20,990 bases of DNA from Candidatus Heimdallarchaeota archaeon (GTDB taxonomy: Archaea > Asgardarchaeota > Heimdallarchaeia > Heimdallarchaeales > Kariarchaeaceae): positions 1-20,990 of the forward strand of contig JAOUKW010000018.1 of NCBI GenBank assembly GCA_029882335.1, given 5' to 3'. The number at the start of each line of letters is the position of its first letter. Position 1 is the first letter of the stretch. A program made the translations under genes and the position numbers. The notes beneath the pieces were generated by a model. It made no database searches and was not told where the DNA came from. It saw only the letters and a program-made list of their open reading frames with translations. Below, one piece after another: positions 14,597 to 20,990 of this stretch.

Positions 14597-15478
14597 ATGA
14601 GAATAATTTATTTCTTAATGACTCGTGAGATTAACACCATTCTAGTTTTAGGAGTTGGAGGAGCTATGGGTAATGGTATTGCCCATGTTGCTGCATCAGT
14701 AGGATATAACGTACACGGATTTGACCTTGCTCAAAATTTTGTTGATAAAGGAATATCCAGCATAAAATCAAATTTAGAAAGAGGATTGAAAAGAGGAAGT
14801 ATAACTGAAGATGAGATATCTGAAATAATGGGTAGAATAAAAGGATTTACCGACTTGAAAGAAGCAACTGAAAACGTGGATTTTGTTATTGAGGCAGTAT
14901 TTGAAAATATTGAGATTAAAATTGATTTGTATCAAAAATTAAATGATATGTTACCAAATGATGTAATCATCGCCAGTAATACTTCTACCATATCAATCTC
15001 CTTACTTGGAGGTGGATCAAATAGAGGTGATAGATTTATTGGTATGCATTTTTTCAATCCACCTCCGGTAATGAAACTAGTGGAAATTATAACAGGGCTA
15101 CAAACATCACAAGAAGTATTAGAAATTACATTAGGAGTTGCCCATAAAATGGGTAAAGAAACAATAGTTGCAAAAGATTCACCTGGCTTTATTGTAAATC
15201 GTGTCCTAGTGCCAATGTTAAATGAAGCTGTATTTTTACTTCAAGAAGGAATTGGGTCTGCAGAAGATATTGATAAGGGTGTTCAGTTAGGTCTCAATCA
15301 TCCTATGGGTCCACTTAGGTTATTAGATTTAGTTGGACTAGATACTGCATTAAATGTATCTGATTCTTTCTATACACAATTTCAAGATTCAAAATACAGA
15401 GTACCTCAACTCCTAAGACAAATGGTTGCCGCAAAAATGTTAGGGAGAAAATCAGGTCAAGGATTCTATAAATATTAG
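14597..15478 (+). CDS. 3-hydroxyacyl-CoA dehydrogenase (NAD-dependent, short monofunctional form)
   Basis: It oxidises 3-hydroxyacyl-CoA to 3-ketoacyl-CoA, or runs in reverse in butyrate-type pathways, in the cytoplasm. The N-terminal Rossmann domain begins with LGVGGAMGNGIA (18-29). Active-site residues occur at the family spacing: Ser130 (SNTS), His151 (GMHFFNPPP), Glu163 and Asn201 (SPGFIVNR). The C-terminal 3HCDH domain ends with KMLGRKSGQGFYKY. Length (293) fits the monofunctional form; no crotonase domain is fused. The dinucleotide loop reads GxGxxxG rather than GxGxxG. ATG 14597 is the longest start; ATG 14618 (codon 8) fits the domain edge better and may be the true one. An inverted repeat lies upstream. 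Confidence 0.95.
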   Translation: MRIIYFLMTREINTILVLGVGGAMGNGIAHVAASVGYNVHGFDLAQNFVDKGISSIKSNLERGLKRGSITEDEISEIMGRIKGFTDLKEATENVDFVIEAVFENIEIKIDLYQKLNDMLPNDVIIASNTSTISISLLGGGSNRGDRFIGMHFFNPPPVMKLVEIITGLQTSQEVLEITLGVAHKMGKETIVAKDSPGFIVNRVLVPMLNEAVFLLQEGIGSAEDIDKGVQLGLNHPMGPLRLLDLVGLDTALNVSDSFYTQFQDSKYRVPQLLRQMVAAKMLGRKSGQGFYKY

Positions 15479-15504
15479 ATAATATTTATTTTTCAATATT
15501 ATCT
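15477..15504. terminator. Bidirectional terminator-like hairpin between convergent genes
   Basis: AGATAATATT (15477-15486) and AATATTATCT (15495-15504) are a perfect 10-bp inverted repeat with an 8-nt loop containing five T in a row. It spans the stop codons of both convergent genes. Archaeal termination depends mainly on U-tracts, so the hairpin may instead stabilise or process both 3' ends. Confidence 0.5.
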
Positions 15505-16028
15505 GTTATAATTTTCAACCAATCAGCTAATTGATTTTGGGGATAAATTCTTTGAAATGCATAAAATTTTCGATAATACTGATTTTGACTAATAATATAT
15601 TCACAAACTTCCTTATAATAGTCGGAGAATAAGGAATTTTTCAAATAATCACTGATAGGAGTTGAATGAAATATAAAAAAAGACCGAATAACAGGTTCAT
15701 TACAGTATGAAAATATTTCTTTTACTACGTCTAATAATTTCAATGTAATTTCAGACACACTTCTACCTTGATTTAATGTAACATCTTCATCATTATAAAA
15801 TGATAAATTTAGGAGAAATAATAAAGCGTCGGCAACTGCAATTTGTACCTTTAAATTACAAGTAGCGTAGGCCTTTTCTAATAAGTATATTATTGGTAAT
15901 GAAATTCTTCGTTGCTCGTAAACAAACTGAATCAATTCATCTGCAGATTGATTTAGAGTATATTTATCACCAGATGAAAATGATTTTGTCAAGAGATTAT
16001 ATCTCTCATTTGATCGAGCCAACAACAA
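15486..16028 (-). CDS. Helical hypothetical protein, possibly HEAT-like
   Basis: I do not recognise a family. The 180 residues are predicted mostly helical and soluble, with no signal peptide or membrane helix. The segment SLPIIYLLEKAYATCNLK followed by VQIAVADALLFLLNLS (about 43-77) looks like a helix pair of HEAT/ARM type, which would suggest a protein-binding role, but a single unit is weak evidence. The start is uncertain: three successive TTG codons begin at 16028, and no ATG is available. AGGAA lies 13 nt upstream of the first TTG. The gene is convergent with the dehydrogenase and shares a hairpin with it, and it diverges from the small membrane protein gene at 16189. Confidence 0.65.
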   Translation of the reverse strand: MLLARSNERYNLLTKSFSSGDKYTLNQSADELIQFVYEQRRISLPIIYLLEKAYATCNLKVQIAVADALLFLLNLSFYNDEDVTLNQGRSVSEITLKLLDVVKEIFSYCNEPVIRSFFIFHSTPISDYLKNSLFSDYYKEVCEYIISQNQYYRKFYAFQRIYPQNQLADWLKIITDNIEK

Positions 16029-16177
16029 TTGAATATTGATTTCCTAGATTTAAAATATATGCTTAATTAGATAATTTATTTTTAACAAAACTGTTTTATT
16101 TAAAAAAATTGTAAATCTAAATTAATAGTTAAATTATTTAGAATCAATTAGAAAGGAATATAGTTCAAGTAATTACA

Positions 16178-16183
16178 AAAGGA
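16178..16183 (+). promoter_or_regulatory. Ribosome-binding site of the 165-residue membrane protein
   Basis: AAAGGA ends 5 nt before the ATG at 16189 and supports that start. It is one of the clearer ribosome-binding sequences in a window where many starts lack one. Confidence 0.45.
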
Positions 16184-16188
16184 TTGGA

Positions 16189-16686
16189 ATGAGTGAAAAT
16201 GTTGTTAATTCGAGTTATAATTCAAATATTGATGATAAATATTTCTTAGTCACATCTATAATTGTATTATTAATTCCAACAATTGCAAAAATCCAAAGTT
16301 CATATGGTAGTATGGTTGAAATGCTATATTATTTCCCATGGATGTTATTAATTCGTTTTACACCGAATTCAGATTTTAATTCAGATCAATATACAATTAT
16401 TAGTTTTCCTTGGTCATTTATTATATTTATTCCGTTTTTCTATGTAATATATCTATCTTATCAGCTAAGGAATCCTGGTGAAGATAAAATGGAGAAGGCG
16501 ATCTATGTAATTCTTGCATCTCTTATTCAAATTATTGTCATATATGTGACATTTTTATCTCAATATATTTCTGTACAAGAAGAAAGATCGGTTTACTATA
16601 TTCCTGAACTTTTAATTATATTTATTTATTTATATCGTGTTTATGTTTGGTTTATAGAAGAAACTAAACCAAATAAAAATTTGTAA
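16189..16686 (+). CDS. Small integral membrane protein, four helices
   Basis: I do not recognise a family. The 165 residues start with a polar segment (1-17) and have four hydrophobic helices at about 18-35, 73-93, 102-125 and 137-157, with a possible re-entrant or amphipathic stretch at 40-57. Short charged loops (LRNPGEDKMEK, EETKPNKNL) place the 94-102 loop and the C-terminus in the cytoplasm. Its stop lies only 2 bp from the stop of the convergent 786-residue protein gene. No conserved catalytic pattern is visible. Confidence 0.7.
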   Translation: MSENVVNSSYNSNIDDKYFLVTSIIVLLIPTIAKIQSSYGSMVEMLYYFPWMLLIRFTPNSDFNSDQYTIISFPWSFIIFIPFFYVIYLSYQLRNPGEDKMEKAIYVILASLIQIIVIYVTFLSQYISVQEERSVYYIPELLIIFIYLYRVYVWFIEETKPNKNL

Positions 16687-16688
16687 TA

Positions 16689-19049
16689 TTAAGACGAAAG
16701 TTCGGCACCGGCTAAATCAGTACTGATTAATGCAATTTGATCTGTAATTCCATTTACCTGATTTGTAAAATCACTAATATAATTATTCAAAATTAATTGA
16801 GAGGTAACTTCAGTAGTTGCATTGGTTGCCAAATTTGACAGATTACCAATATGTATATCAATTATGTCTAGACGACCTCCAGTTTGAGTAATATTTGTTA
16901 GTGCATTAATAGTGGTAGATAGTACACTCTCCATACCAATAGTTAATGAGAAATTACCATTTGCTTGAACAAGATAATATCTTACGCTAACTAATGAGAC
17001 TTCAATACTAGTTGTATTGCTTTCTATATTTGCCCGATTTGTTTCTATATCAGCTGGAAAAGTTGAAAAACTACCACTTCCCAATTGATCAATATTCTCT
17101 TGGATATGATTAACATTAGTATTTATATCTTGTAAATGAATTACACTATTCAGAATAGATTGATACCCTTGTGCCATATGCCAGAAGTTGGTTCCGTCTT
17201 TTTGAAGATCAAATTCGTTGAACATAGATACAAAACTTTCAGCAGCTCCTTGCATAAATCCATAACTTCCAGTTTCAGCTTGTGCATTCATATTATTGAT
17301 TAAAGCAGTGATTGATGTACCTAAATCGACCATTGAACTTGCATTTGCAATGGTTTCATCCAAAGATGTAATATTACCATTCAGGTTCGACCTAGGAATA
17401 ACAGTAATATTATCATACTCTTGAAATATTGACAGAGAAGTATTCATGCTTGATAATGAAGGTGTTGCTAATAATCCATAAGACGCGAAACTAGCAGATA
17501 TATTAGAAGCATCTCTAATAAAATCAAACGTTCCAGCAAAATCGGCTTTTACTGGAGATAAATCACCAACAGTTATCACATAGTCATAAAACTCTTTCAC
17601 AGGTCCATCAATTGTATTATCTAAACTTCCTTCGACATATGACATATTATCTCTTACAAAATTAAAATAAGAACCAGTCCCAGAATAATTAGATTCTGTT
17701 CCAACTAATTCAGATACTTCGTTTAATGAAAATGCACCTAGTAATAAATGAATAAATGGAGCTCTTAATGGGCCGTTACCATCAGGATCCGATATTAGTA
17801 TATTTAAAACACCTAAAACTTTGTCAAATAAACCAGCACCTTCTTTTATCATATCAATTTCATCTCCATTTGACAATCCTGTAGATCCCATATTATTTTT
17901 AAATTCTGCAGAATCAATTGAATTGACATCTGCAAGTGCTAGCTGTATGAAATCTATTGATTGACTAAAGTTACTAAATCCAAGCTCCATTTCTGCAAGA
18001 CCTTCATTAAATAGTGCCACATCAGTTGAGCTTAATGAATTCATAGTCAATGCAGTATTGTTTGAACTATCCGACGTCAATACACCCATAGATGTAGCAA
18101 TACCATTTTGGATTGAACTTACACCAGACATTGCAGGTACGATTCCTTGTGCTAAATTTACAGAAGCAGAAATTAATGTCAATCCACTAGTTATTAGATA
18201 CGTAAACTCGGGTATAGAAAGACCTAATAACGTAGTGACTTGTAAATCTTTTAAACCTTGAATCATTTGATCAGCTACTAGAAACCACTCTGAAGCTTGA
18301 ATAAAATATTCATTAGCTAATGTCATATTACCAGCAGGATTTGTAGATTCTTGAAAACCAGCACTTAAACTTGCAGTTCCTGCACCCATTGCGAGAACAA
18401 ATTGTGTACCACCAGATATAACTACCAATAAGTATGGTAATATAAAGAAGCTGAAAATAAAGAAAAATGTCGATAATCCTAATCTTAATAGTTTAATTAC
18501 TATATTTGATTTTTTGGTGAATAATTTAATCAATCCTGAAATGGATATTGAACACAACATACCAACAATCAATGCAAAGAAGATGTCTATCGCAAAAATA
18601 GCATATCTTAGATACTGGGCATAAGATAGCACTTGTGGGTCTAAAGCGATATTAACAGCCTCTGCAATTCCAAGTATATAATTTGACACAGGGAATAAAT
18701 GAAGAAAAGGAGTCATTAAACCTGAAAACCTTTCTGGCAGGAACAAAGGCAAAGCAAAACTTGCAGCTAATATAATCAATGTATTGAAAATCATCTTAAA
18801 TGTGCTACGGGTTATAAAAGCAACAACAATTAAAATTATTAAACCCAAGTTATAAACTATTAAACGGTGTACTAAATTTGTTTGAGGAGTCAATATGAAA
18901 CCCAATATTAATTCCAATACAATCGTTAATGATAAACCAACCAACAACCCTTTTTTAGCAGATCCAGTCGATTTTTTCTTTAAATCACTGATTGATCCAT
19001 AATTTGAATCATGTATATCAGTATCTAACTCATCATCATAATCAGACAT
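16689..19049 (-). CDS. Large surface protein: five N-terminal membrane helices plus about 570-residue ectodomain
   Basis: No known family is recognised. The acidic cytoplasmic N-terminus (1-33) ends in a basic patch. Helices at about 35-53, 62-79, 85-104, 149-172 and 187-212, with Lys-rich loops at 23-33 and 173-187, give an N-in topology that leaves everything after residue 213 outside. That ectodomain is helical, with few Cys, rich in Ser, Asn, Thr and Leu, and carries about fifteen N-x-S/T sequons, suggesting heavy N-glycosylation. A heptad-like stretch near the C-terminus, around VNHIQENIDQL and later segments, may form long coiled bundles. There is no C-terminal anchor. The design resembles an adhesin, sensor or S-layer-associated stalk, but this is only an inference. 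ATG 19049 lacks a ribosome-binding site; a TATA-like TTTATAAAT lies near 19111-19119. Confidence 0.85.
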   Translation of the reverse strand: MSDYDDELDTDIHDSNYGSISDLKKKSTGSAKKGLLVGLSLTIVLELILGFILTPQTNLVHRLIVYNLGLIILIVVAFITRSTFKMIFNTLIILAASFALPLFLPERFSGLMTPFLHLFPVSNYILGIAEAVNIALDPQVLSYAQYLRYAIFAIDIFFALIVGMLCSISISGLIKLFTKKSNIVIKLLRLGLSTFFFIFSFFILPYLLVVISGGTQFVLAMGAGTASLSAGFQESTNPAGNMTLANEYFIQASEWFLVADQMIQGLKDLQVTTLLGLSIPEFTYLITSGLTLISASVNLAQGIVPAMSGVSSIQNGIATSMGVLTSDSSNNTALTMNSLSSTDVALFNEGLAEMELGFSNFSQSIDFIQLALADVNSIDSAEFKNNMGSTGLSNGDEIDMIKEGAGLFDKVLGVLNILISDPDGNGPLRAPFIHLLLGAFSLNEVSELVGTESNYSGTGSYFNFVRDNMSYVEGSLDNTIDGPVKEFYDYVITVGDLSPVKADFAGTFDFIRDASNISASFASYGLLATPSLSSMNTSLSIFQEYDNITVIPRSNLNGNITSLDETIANASSMVDLGTSITALINNMNAQAETGSYGFMQGAAESFVSMFNEFDLQKDGTNFWHMAQGYQSILNSVIHLQDINTNVNHIQENIDQLGSGSFSTFPADIETNRANIESNTTSIEVSLVSVRYYLVQANGNFSLTIGMESVLSTTINALTNITQTGGRLDIIDIHIGNLSNLATNATTEVTSQLILNNYISDFTNQVNGITDQIALISTDLAGAELSS

Positions 19050-19136
19050 TATTGTCTATTGAAAGGATATAATTATTAAATAAATCGGAATAACTATGAA
19101 TAGACTAAATATTTATAAACTATTTGTGGTGAAAGA

Positions 19137-19895
19137 CTAAATTTTAAATATAGTTACCTTTTCCCAATGTTCTCTTCGTTTACTTGCCTCTTTGATTGTA
19201 TCGTACTCAATCTTGAGATTGTTTTCTAAAGTAGCAATTAATTGAATATTAAACAATCTTTTTGCATTTGACACTATCCACCGATCTGCATCCTTATAGT
19301 TCATAGCTATTTTTAGAGCTAATTCTAATGAATTTTCACCAATTGCGTCTAATTTATTCATCGTGTACAATTCATCAGTTAGAGTGATTTTATTGCTTCC
19401 AATCAACATTAGTGATCTGGAATACCCAAAGATGTTGGGGAGAATTACAGAGGTTGAACTATCAGGAGTAAGCGCTATAGAACTAAAACTTACTGAAATT
19501 TTAACATTTGGTTTAGCAACTTTATGGTCACATATAAATGCCAAACCAATTCCACCTCCTGCAATAGACCCATTTATTAAACTGATGAATGGTAATGGAT
19601 GAGTTACTATCATCATAATAATTTCATTGATTAATGGTACTATTTCTTCAATATATCTAGTATATTCTTTGTTTTCTATGTATTTTTTCATTGTAAATAT
19701 ATCACCACCTACACTGAATATTCTTTCATTTCCCGTCAAAATTACTGAATTTATACTTTCATCATCCTTCAATGAAATAATTATTTGCTTTAAATGATTT
19801 AATAATTCAACACTAAATTGATTACCGGAAGGCTCATTTAATTCAATTATTACTGTCTTGTATTCTAAAATTTTTTTTACAATAATCTTGTTCAC
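19137..19895 (-). CDS. Enoyl-CoA hydratase/isomerase (crotonase) family protein, PaaG-like active site
   Basis: A 252-residue crotonase-fold enzyme acting on acyl-CoA thioesters. The oxyanion hole is given by FSVGGDI (60-66) and NGSIAGGGIGLAFICD (108-123). At the usual catalytic positions the sequence is FSSIALTPDSS (137-147): the first Glu of classical hydratases is replaced by Ser and the second acid is Asp145. Asp at that place is typical of PaaG-type isomerases, so isomerisation is more likely than hydration. The start is GTG 19895, just before the first beta strand. It lies 79 bp downstream of mdh on the same strand and may share metabolic context with the dehydrogenase at 14597. Family call firm, reaction uncertain. 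Confidence 0.9.
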   Translation of the reverse strand: MNKIIVKKILEYKTVIIELNEPSGNQFSVELLNHLKQIIISLKDDESINSVILTGNERIFSVGGDIFTMKKYIENKEYTRYIEEIVPLINEIIMMIVTHPLPFISLINGSIAGGGIGLAFICDHKVAKPNVKISVSFSSIALTPDSSTSVILPNIFGYSRSLMLIGSNKITLTDELYTMNKLDAIGENSLELALKIAMNYKDADRWIVSNAKRLFNIQLIATLENNLKIEYDTIKEASKRREHWEKVTIFKI

Positions 19896-19974
19896 TGTAT
19901 GAGATTACCAATAAAATTCATTAATAATTTTAGTTATGAAATTATGTAGGAAGAAAATTTTAAATAAAAAACTT

Positions 19975-20907
19975 TCATAACAAGGTTTTTACTTCTTCTA
20001 CTCCCTGTTTCACATGTGAAATTGATTCAGTATATGCTTTTCTTTCATCATCATTTAATTCAATTTCAATTATCTTTTCAACACCATTTTTTCCAAGTAT
20101 AACTGGTACACCTGCGTAAACATCACTAAAACCATAATGATTATCTAAATATGCAACTACGGGTAAAACTCTTTTTTGATCTCTCACAATTGCCTCTACC
20201 ATTTCGGCAACTGCTAATCCAGGAGCATAGTATGCAGAACCAGTCTTCAATAAATTAACGATTTCTCCTCCTCCTTTTCTTGTCCTATTGACAATTGCAT
20301 CAATTTTTTCCTGTGATAGAAATTCAGATAATGGAATCCCTCCGATTGTTGTATACCTTGGTAATGGCACCATACTGTCACCATGACCTCCAAGAACCAT
20401 TGCTCGAATATCTTTAGTGGAAACATTAGCCTCCATTGCAATAAATGATCGATATCTTGCGGTATCGAGAATTCCTGCCATTCCAAACACTTTATTTTTA
20501 GAAAATCCACTTAAATGCATTGCAGAATATGTTAATACATCAACAGGATTTGCAACATATATTATCATGGCATTTGGTGCGTGTTCCTTAATATTCCCAA
20601 CCACAGACTTACAGATGCTAACATTAACCTTGAGTAAATCCATACGATCCATACCTGGTTTTCTTGGTACACCTGCAGCTACAACAACAATATCGGAATC
20701 TTTCATTTGTGAAAAATCATTGCTTCCCCAAATCTTGGTATCAGAACTACTTATGGGAGTACTTTCAAACATGTCAAGAGCTTTACCCTGTGGCATATCT
20801 TCCACAATATCAAGCAATAACACTTCATTAACAATTTCTCGTTGTGCAAGACCAAATGCTACAATCTCCCCAACATGTCCTGCACCAATTACTGTTACTT
20901 TTGTCAC
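19975..20907 (-). CDS. mdh: Malate dehydrogenase, LDH-like type
   Basis: It interconverts malate and oxaloacetate with NAD(H) in the cytoplasm, a step of the citric acid cycle. The dinucleotide loop is GAGHVG (8-13), and Asp33 at the end of the second strand favours NAD over NADP. Substrate residues match malate rather than lactate specificity: Arg82 in GVPRKPGM, Arg88, Asp148 and Arg151 (LDTARY), and catalytic His175 in GGHGDSMVPL. Length (310) is normal for the tetrameric LDH-like MDHs of archaea and bacteria. The start is GTG 20907; GAGGAT (20917-20922) 9 nt upstream supports it. The downstream crotonase gene follows after 79 bp on the same strand, so co-transcription is possible but not clear. 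Confidence 0.96.
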   Translation of the reverse strand: MTKVTVIGAGHVGEIVAFGLAQREIVNEVLLLDIVEDMPQGKALDMFESTPISSSDTKIWGSNDFSQMKDSDIVVVAAGVPRKPGMDRMDLLKVNVSICKSVVGNIKEHAPNAMIIYVANPVDVLTYSAMHLSGFSKNKVFGMAGILDTARYRSFIAMEANVSTKDIRAMVLGGHGDSMVPLPRYTTIGGIPLSEFLSQEKIDAIVNRTRKGGGEIVNLLKTGSAYYAPGLAVAEMVEAIVRDQKRVLPVVAYLDNHYGFSDVYAGVPVILGKNGVEKIIEIELNDDERKAYTESISHVKQGVEEVKTLL

Positions 20908-20916
20908 TTTTAATCA

Positions 20917-20922
20917 ATCCTC
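20917..20922 (-). promoter_or_regulatory. Ribosome-binding site of mdh
   Basis: GAGGAT on the minus strand, 9 nt before the GTG at 20907, supports that non-ATG start. No ATG is available before the dinucleotide-binding strand. Confidence 0.45.
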
Positions 20923-20990
20923 TAATAAGAACAAATCAATAAAATCAAATAATAATTTAATCATAACTATAATTTCCAATAAAATTCAGG

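Noticed and set aside
16045..16119. 8-bp inverted repeat TAGATTTA / TAAATCTA in the divergent region before the 165-residue membrane protein
   Set aside because: The 59-bp spacing and A/T content make chance likely, and there are no further copies.

Overview
The window is AT-rich and reads as archaeal. Small single-subunit proteins sit next to a Ser-His (SEC11-type) signal peptidase, a CutA, a MoxR/DUF58/DUF4350/DUF4129 membrane cluster and ArsR-like winged-helix regulators. A eukaryote-like Rab/Ras-type small GTPase points most strongly to an Asgard archaeon (Heimdall- or Lokiarchaeia-like). This placement is inferred from gene content; there is no rRNA or other marker to fix it.

Layout. 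Positions 1-641 (minus) hold the N-terminal two thirds of a MalK/PotA-type ABC ATPase, cut by the window edge. A stand-alone CheY-like receiver (933-1295, plus) follows. A small hypothetical gene (1352-1603, minus) and a winged-helix regulator (1891-2610, plus) diverge from a 287-bp region packed with operator-like repeats. Next are three minus-strand genes: a small GTPase with a coiled-coil tail (2675-3493), an enlarged signal peptidase I (3626-4729) and a calcineurin-like phosphoesterase (4811-5728).

Positions 5897-14452 form one minus-strand cluster of eight genes. In transcription order these are cutA, a polytopic protein with three zinc ribbons, a small polytopic protein, a DUF4129 protein, a DUF4350 protein, MoxR AAA+ ATPase, DUF58 protein and a polytopic protein. 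Neighbours overlap by 4-8 bp or lie 2-6 bp apart, except for a 94-bp gap before moxR that may hold an internal promoter. The MoxR/DUF58/DUF4350/DUF4129 set is a recurrent association whose biochemical role is unknown. Here it looks like an ATP-driven membrane-associated machine with extra lineage-specific membrane subunits.

Positions 14597-20907 carry a 3-hydroxyacyl-CoA dehydrogenase (plus), a helical hypothetical protein (minus), a small membrane protein (plus), a 786-residue surface protein with five N-terminal membrane helices and a very large predicted ectodomain (minus), a crotonase-fold enzyme (minus) and malate dehydrogenase (minus). The dehydrogenase, crotonase and malate dehydrogenase fit beta-oxidation-type acyl-CoA metabolism feeding the C4-dicarboxylate pool, but they are not one operon.

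I saw no rRNA, tRNA, CRISPR, insertion sequence or integrase. No intergenic stretch exceeds 300 bases; the longest are 642-932 and 1604-1890. The most interesting parts are the eight-gene MoxR cluster, the GTPase with a coiled-coil tail, the large ectodomain protein and the operator array around the winged-helix gene.
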